Source of the DNA: Chloroflexota bacterium
Lineage (GTDB): Bacteria; Chloroflexota; Anaerolineae; B4-G1
NCBI GenBank assembly: GCA_003648085.1
Contig: QMOC01000232.1
Coordinates: 1 to 5,197, forward strand
DNA length: 5,197 bases
Direction of reading: 5' to 3'
Positions 4,724-5,197 of this stretch are shown here, one piece after another. Each line of letters starts with the position of its first letter. Position 1 is the first letter of the stretch. The notes beneath the pieces are model-generated. The model did no database searches. It saw nothing but the letters and a program-made list of their open reading frames with translations, and was not told where the DNA came from. Made by a program: the position numbers and the translations under genes.

Positions 4724-5197
4724 GAATCCGAGCCAGTTCCAGGGGGCGCGTGCCAAAGCGCCGCACCCAAACCAGCCAAAGCAGCGCGATGCACAGGATG
4801 AAAAACGACTGCGCCACATGCAGGTGCACCTCGTTAAATAAGTCAGGGTACCAGACCCCGACATAAAAGAGCCCTATCACGCGCAGCAGGTTGATGGCAT
4901 AGAGCAAGGGAGGCCCGACCAGAAAAGCCCATAGCCGGCCTCGCCACGCGGCGGGATAGGCGACAACGGCAGCCAGAAAGAAGCCGATCTCAAAAATGGC
5001 GTTACAATTGTTCTCGATGCTGATGGTAAAGCCGGCACCCGAGATGACGCGATGGGAGACTTGTACCGGTGTTCCCAGCATCGAGATCAGGGCTCCGCTG
5101 CACGTAGCGATGGATTCAGTAAAGGGGACAACCACAGTGCGTGCAATGGTCTCCCGGCGGAGCAGCCAATAGACGGCCCCCACCCCCAGGCCGAACA
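4716..5197 (-). CDS. Exosortase/archaeosortase-family transpeptidase, XrtH-like (5' end outside window)
   Basis: The frame is open to the window edge. A GTG at 5183 would give 155 residues, but the upstream FGLG residues look like the end of a first membrane helix, so the true start probably lies outside. Exosortases are membrane transpeptidases that cut C-terminal sorting signals (PEP-CTERM or IPTLxxWG-CTERM) and pass the protein to the cell surface. Counting from 5183, the conserved triad is visible as Cys60 (ENNCNAIFEI), Arg101 (INLLRVIGLFY) and His120 (EVHLHVAQ), in the family's order and spacing. Hydrophobic helices surround them. The short length and the NLLRV...LFYVGVW...HLHVAQ pattern resemble exosortase H more than the long EpsI-type enzymes. 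No CTERM substrate is visible here. It heads an operon with the membrane protein and the KAP-FGE gene. Confidence 0.85.
   Translation of the reverse strand, partial: FGLGVGAVYWLLRRETIARTVVVPFTESIATCSGALISMLGTPVQVSHRVISGAGFTISIENNCNAIFEIGFFLAAVVAYPAAWRGRLWAFLVGPPLLYAINLLRVIGLFYVGVWYPDLFNEVHLHVAQSFFILCIALLWLVWVRRFGTRPLELARILG

Noticed and set aside
4724..4864. N-terminal extension of the membrane protein to an ATG at 4864
   Set aside because: This stretch is the out-of-frame reading of the exosortase 3' end (Cys- and Arg-rich, no helix pattern), so a start near 4723 is preferred.

Overview
The window reads as part of a GC-rich bacterial chromosome. A Chloroflexota (Anaerolineae-like) origin is a guess from three things: a 33-residue bS22/COX24-type ribosomal protein, REP-like repeats ending in CCGGCTTCAGCCGG, and a KAP NTPase fused to an FGE/C-type-lectin domain. 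There is no rRNA or phylogenetic marker to settle it. All recognisable genes except the small ribosomal protein lie on the minus strand.

Left part (1-685): a very small plus-strand gene (47-148) encodes a basic 33-aa bS22/AURKAIP1-COX24-type protein with a good Shine-Dalgarno. Next comes a minus-strand remnant of an FAD-linked oxidase (glycolate oxidase/D-lactate dehydrogenase type), of which only the last ~55 codons survive. This remnant is split by a 263-nt array of 55-56-nt REP-like hairpin repeats. Removing the array restores the oxidase C-terminus perfectly, so the insertion can be read at base level.

Middle (686-1817): an intact radical SAM protein of the COG0731 type (CxxxCxxC), then a GC-rich hairpin, then tRNA-Gln(CUG) without a fully encoded CCA, driven by a near-consensus sigma-70 promoter with a 17-nt spacer. 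A further stem-loop lies between the promoter and the end of the large gene.

Right part (1818-5197): an apparent minus-strand operon read right to left. It holds a 5'-truncated exosortase/archaeosortase-family transpeptidase (Cys/Arg/His triad visible), a multi-pass membrane protein probably belonging to the exosortase system, and a 778-aa protein joined to it by an ATGA overlap. That last protein has an N-terminal KAP-type P-loop NTPase and a C-terminal FGE-sulfatase (C-type lectin fold) domain. Its lectin-like C-terminus has the layout of the variable region of diversity-generating-retroelement (DGR) targets, although no template repeat or reverse transcriptase lies in the window. Its first codons are made of a degenerate 7-bp tandem repeat, which could make expression phase-variable.

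The most interesting unit is therefore exosortase + membrane partner + KAP-FGE NTPase. It may be a surface-linked or intracellular sensor/conflict module. The domains are seen directly; the joint function is inferred.
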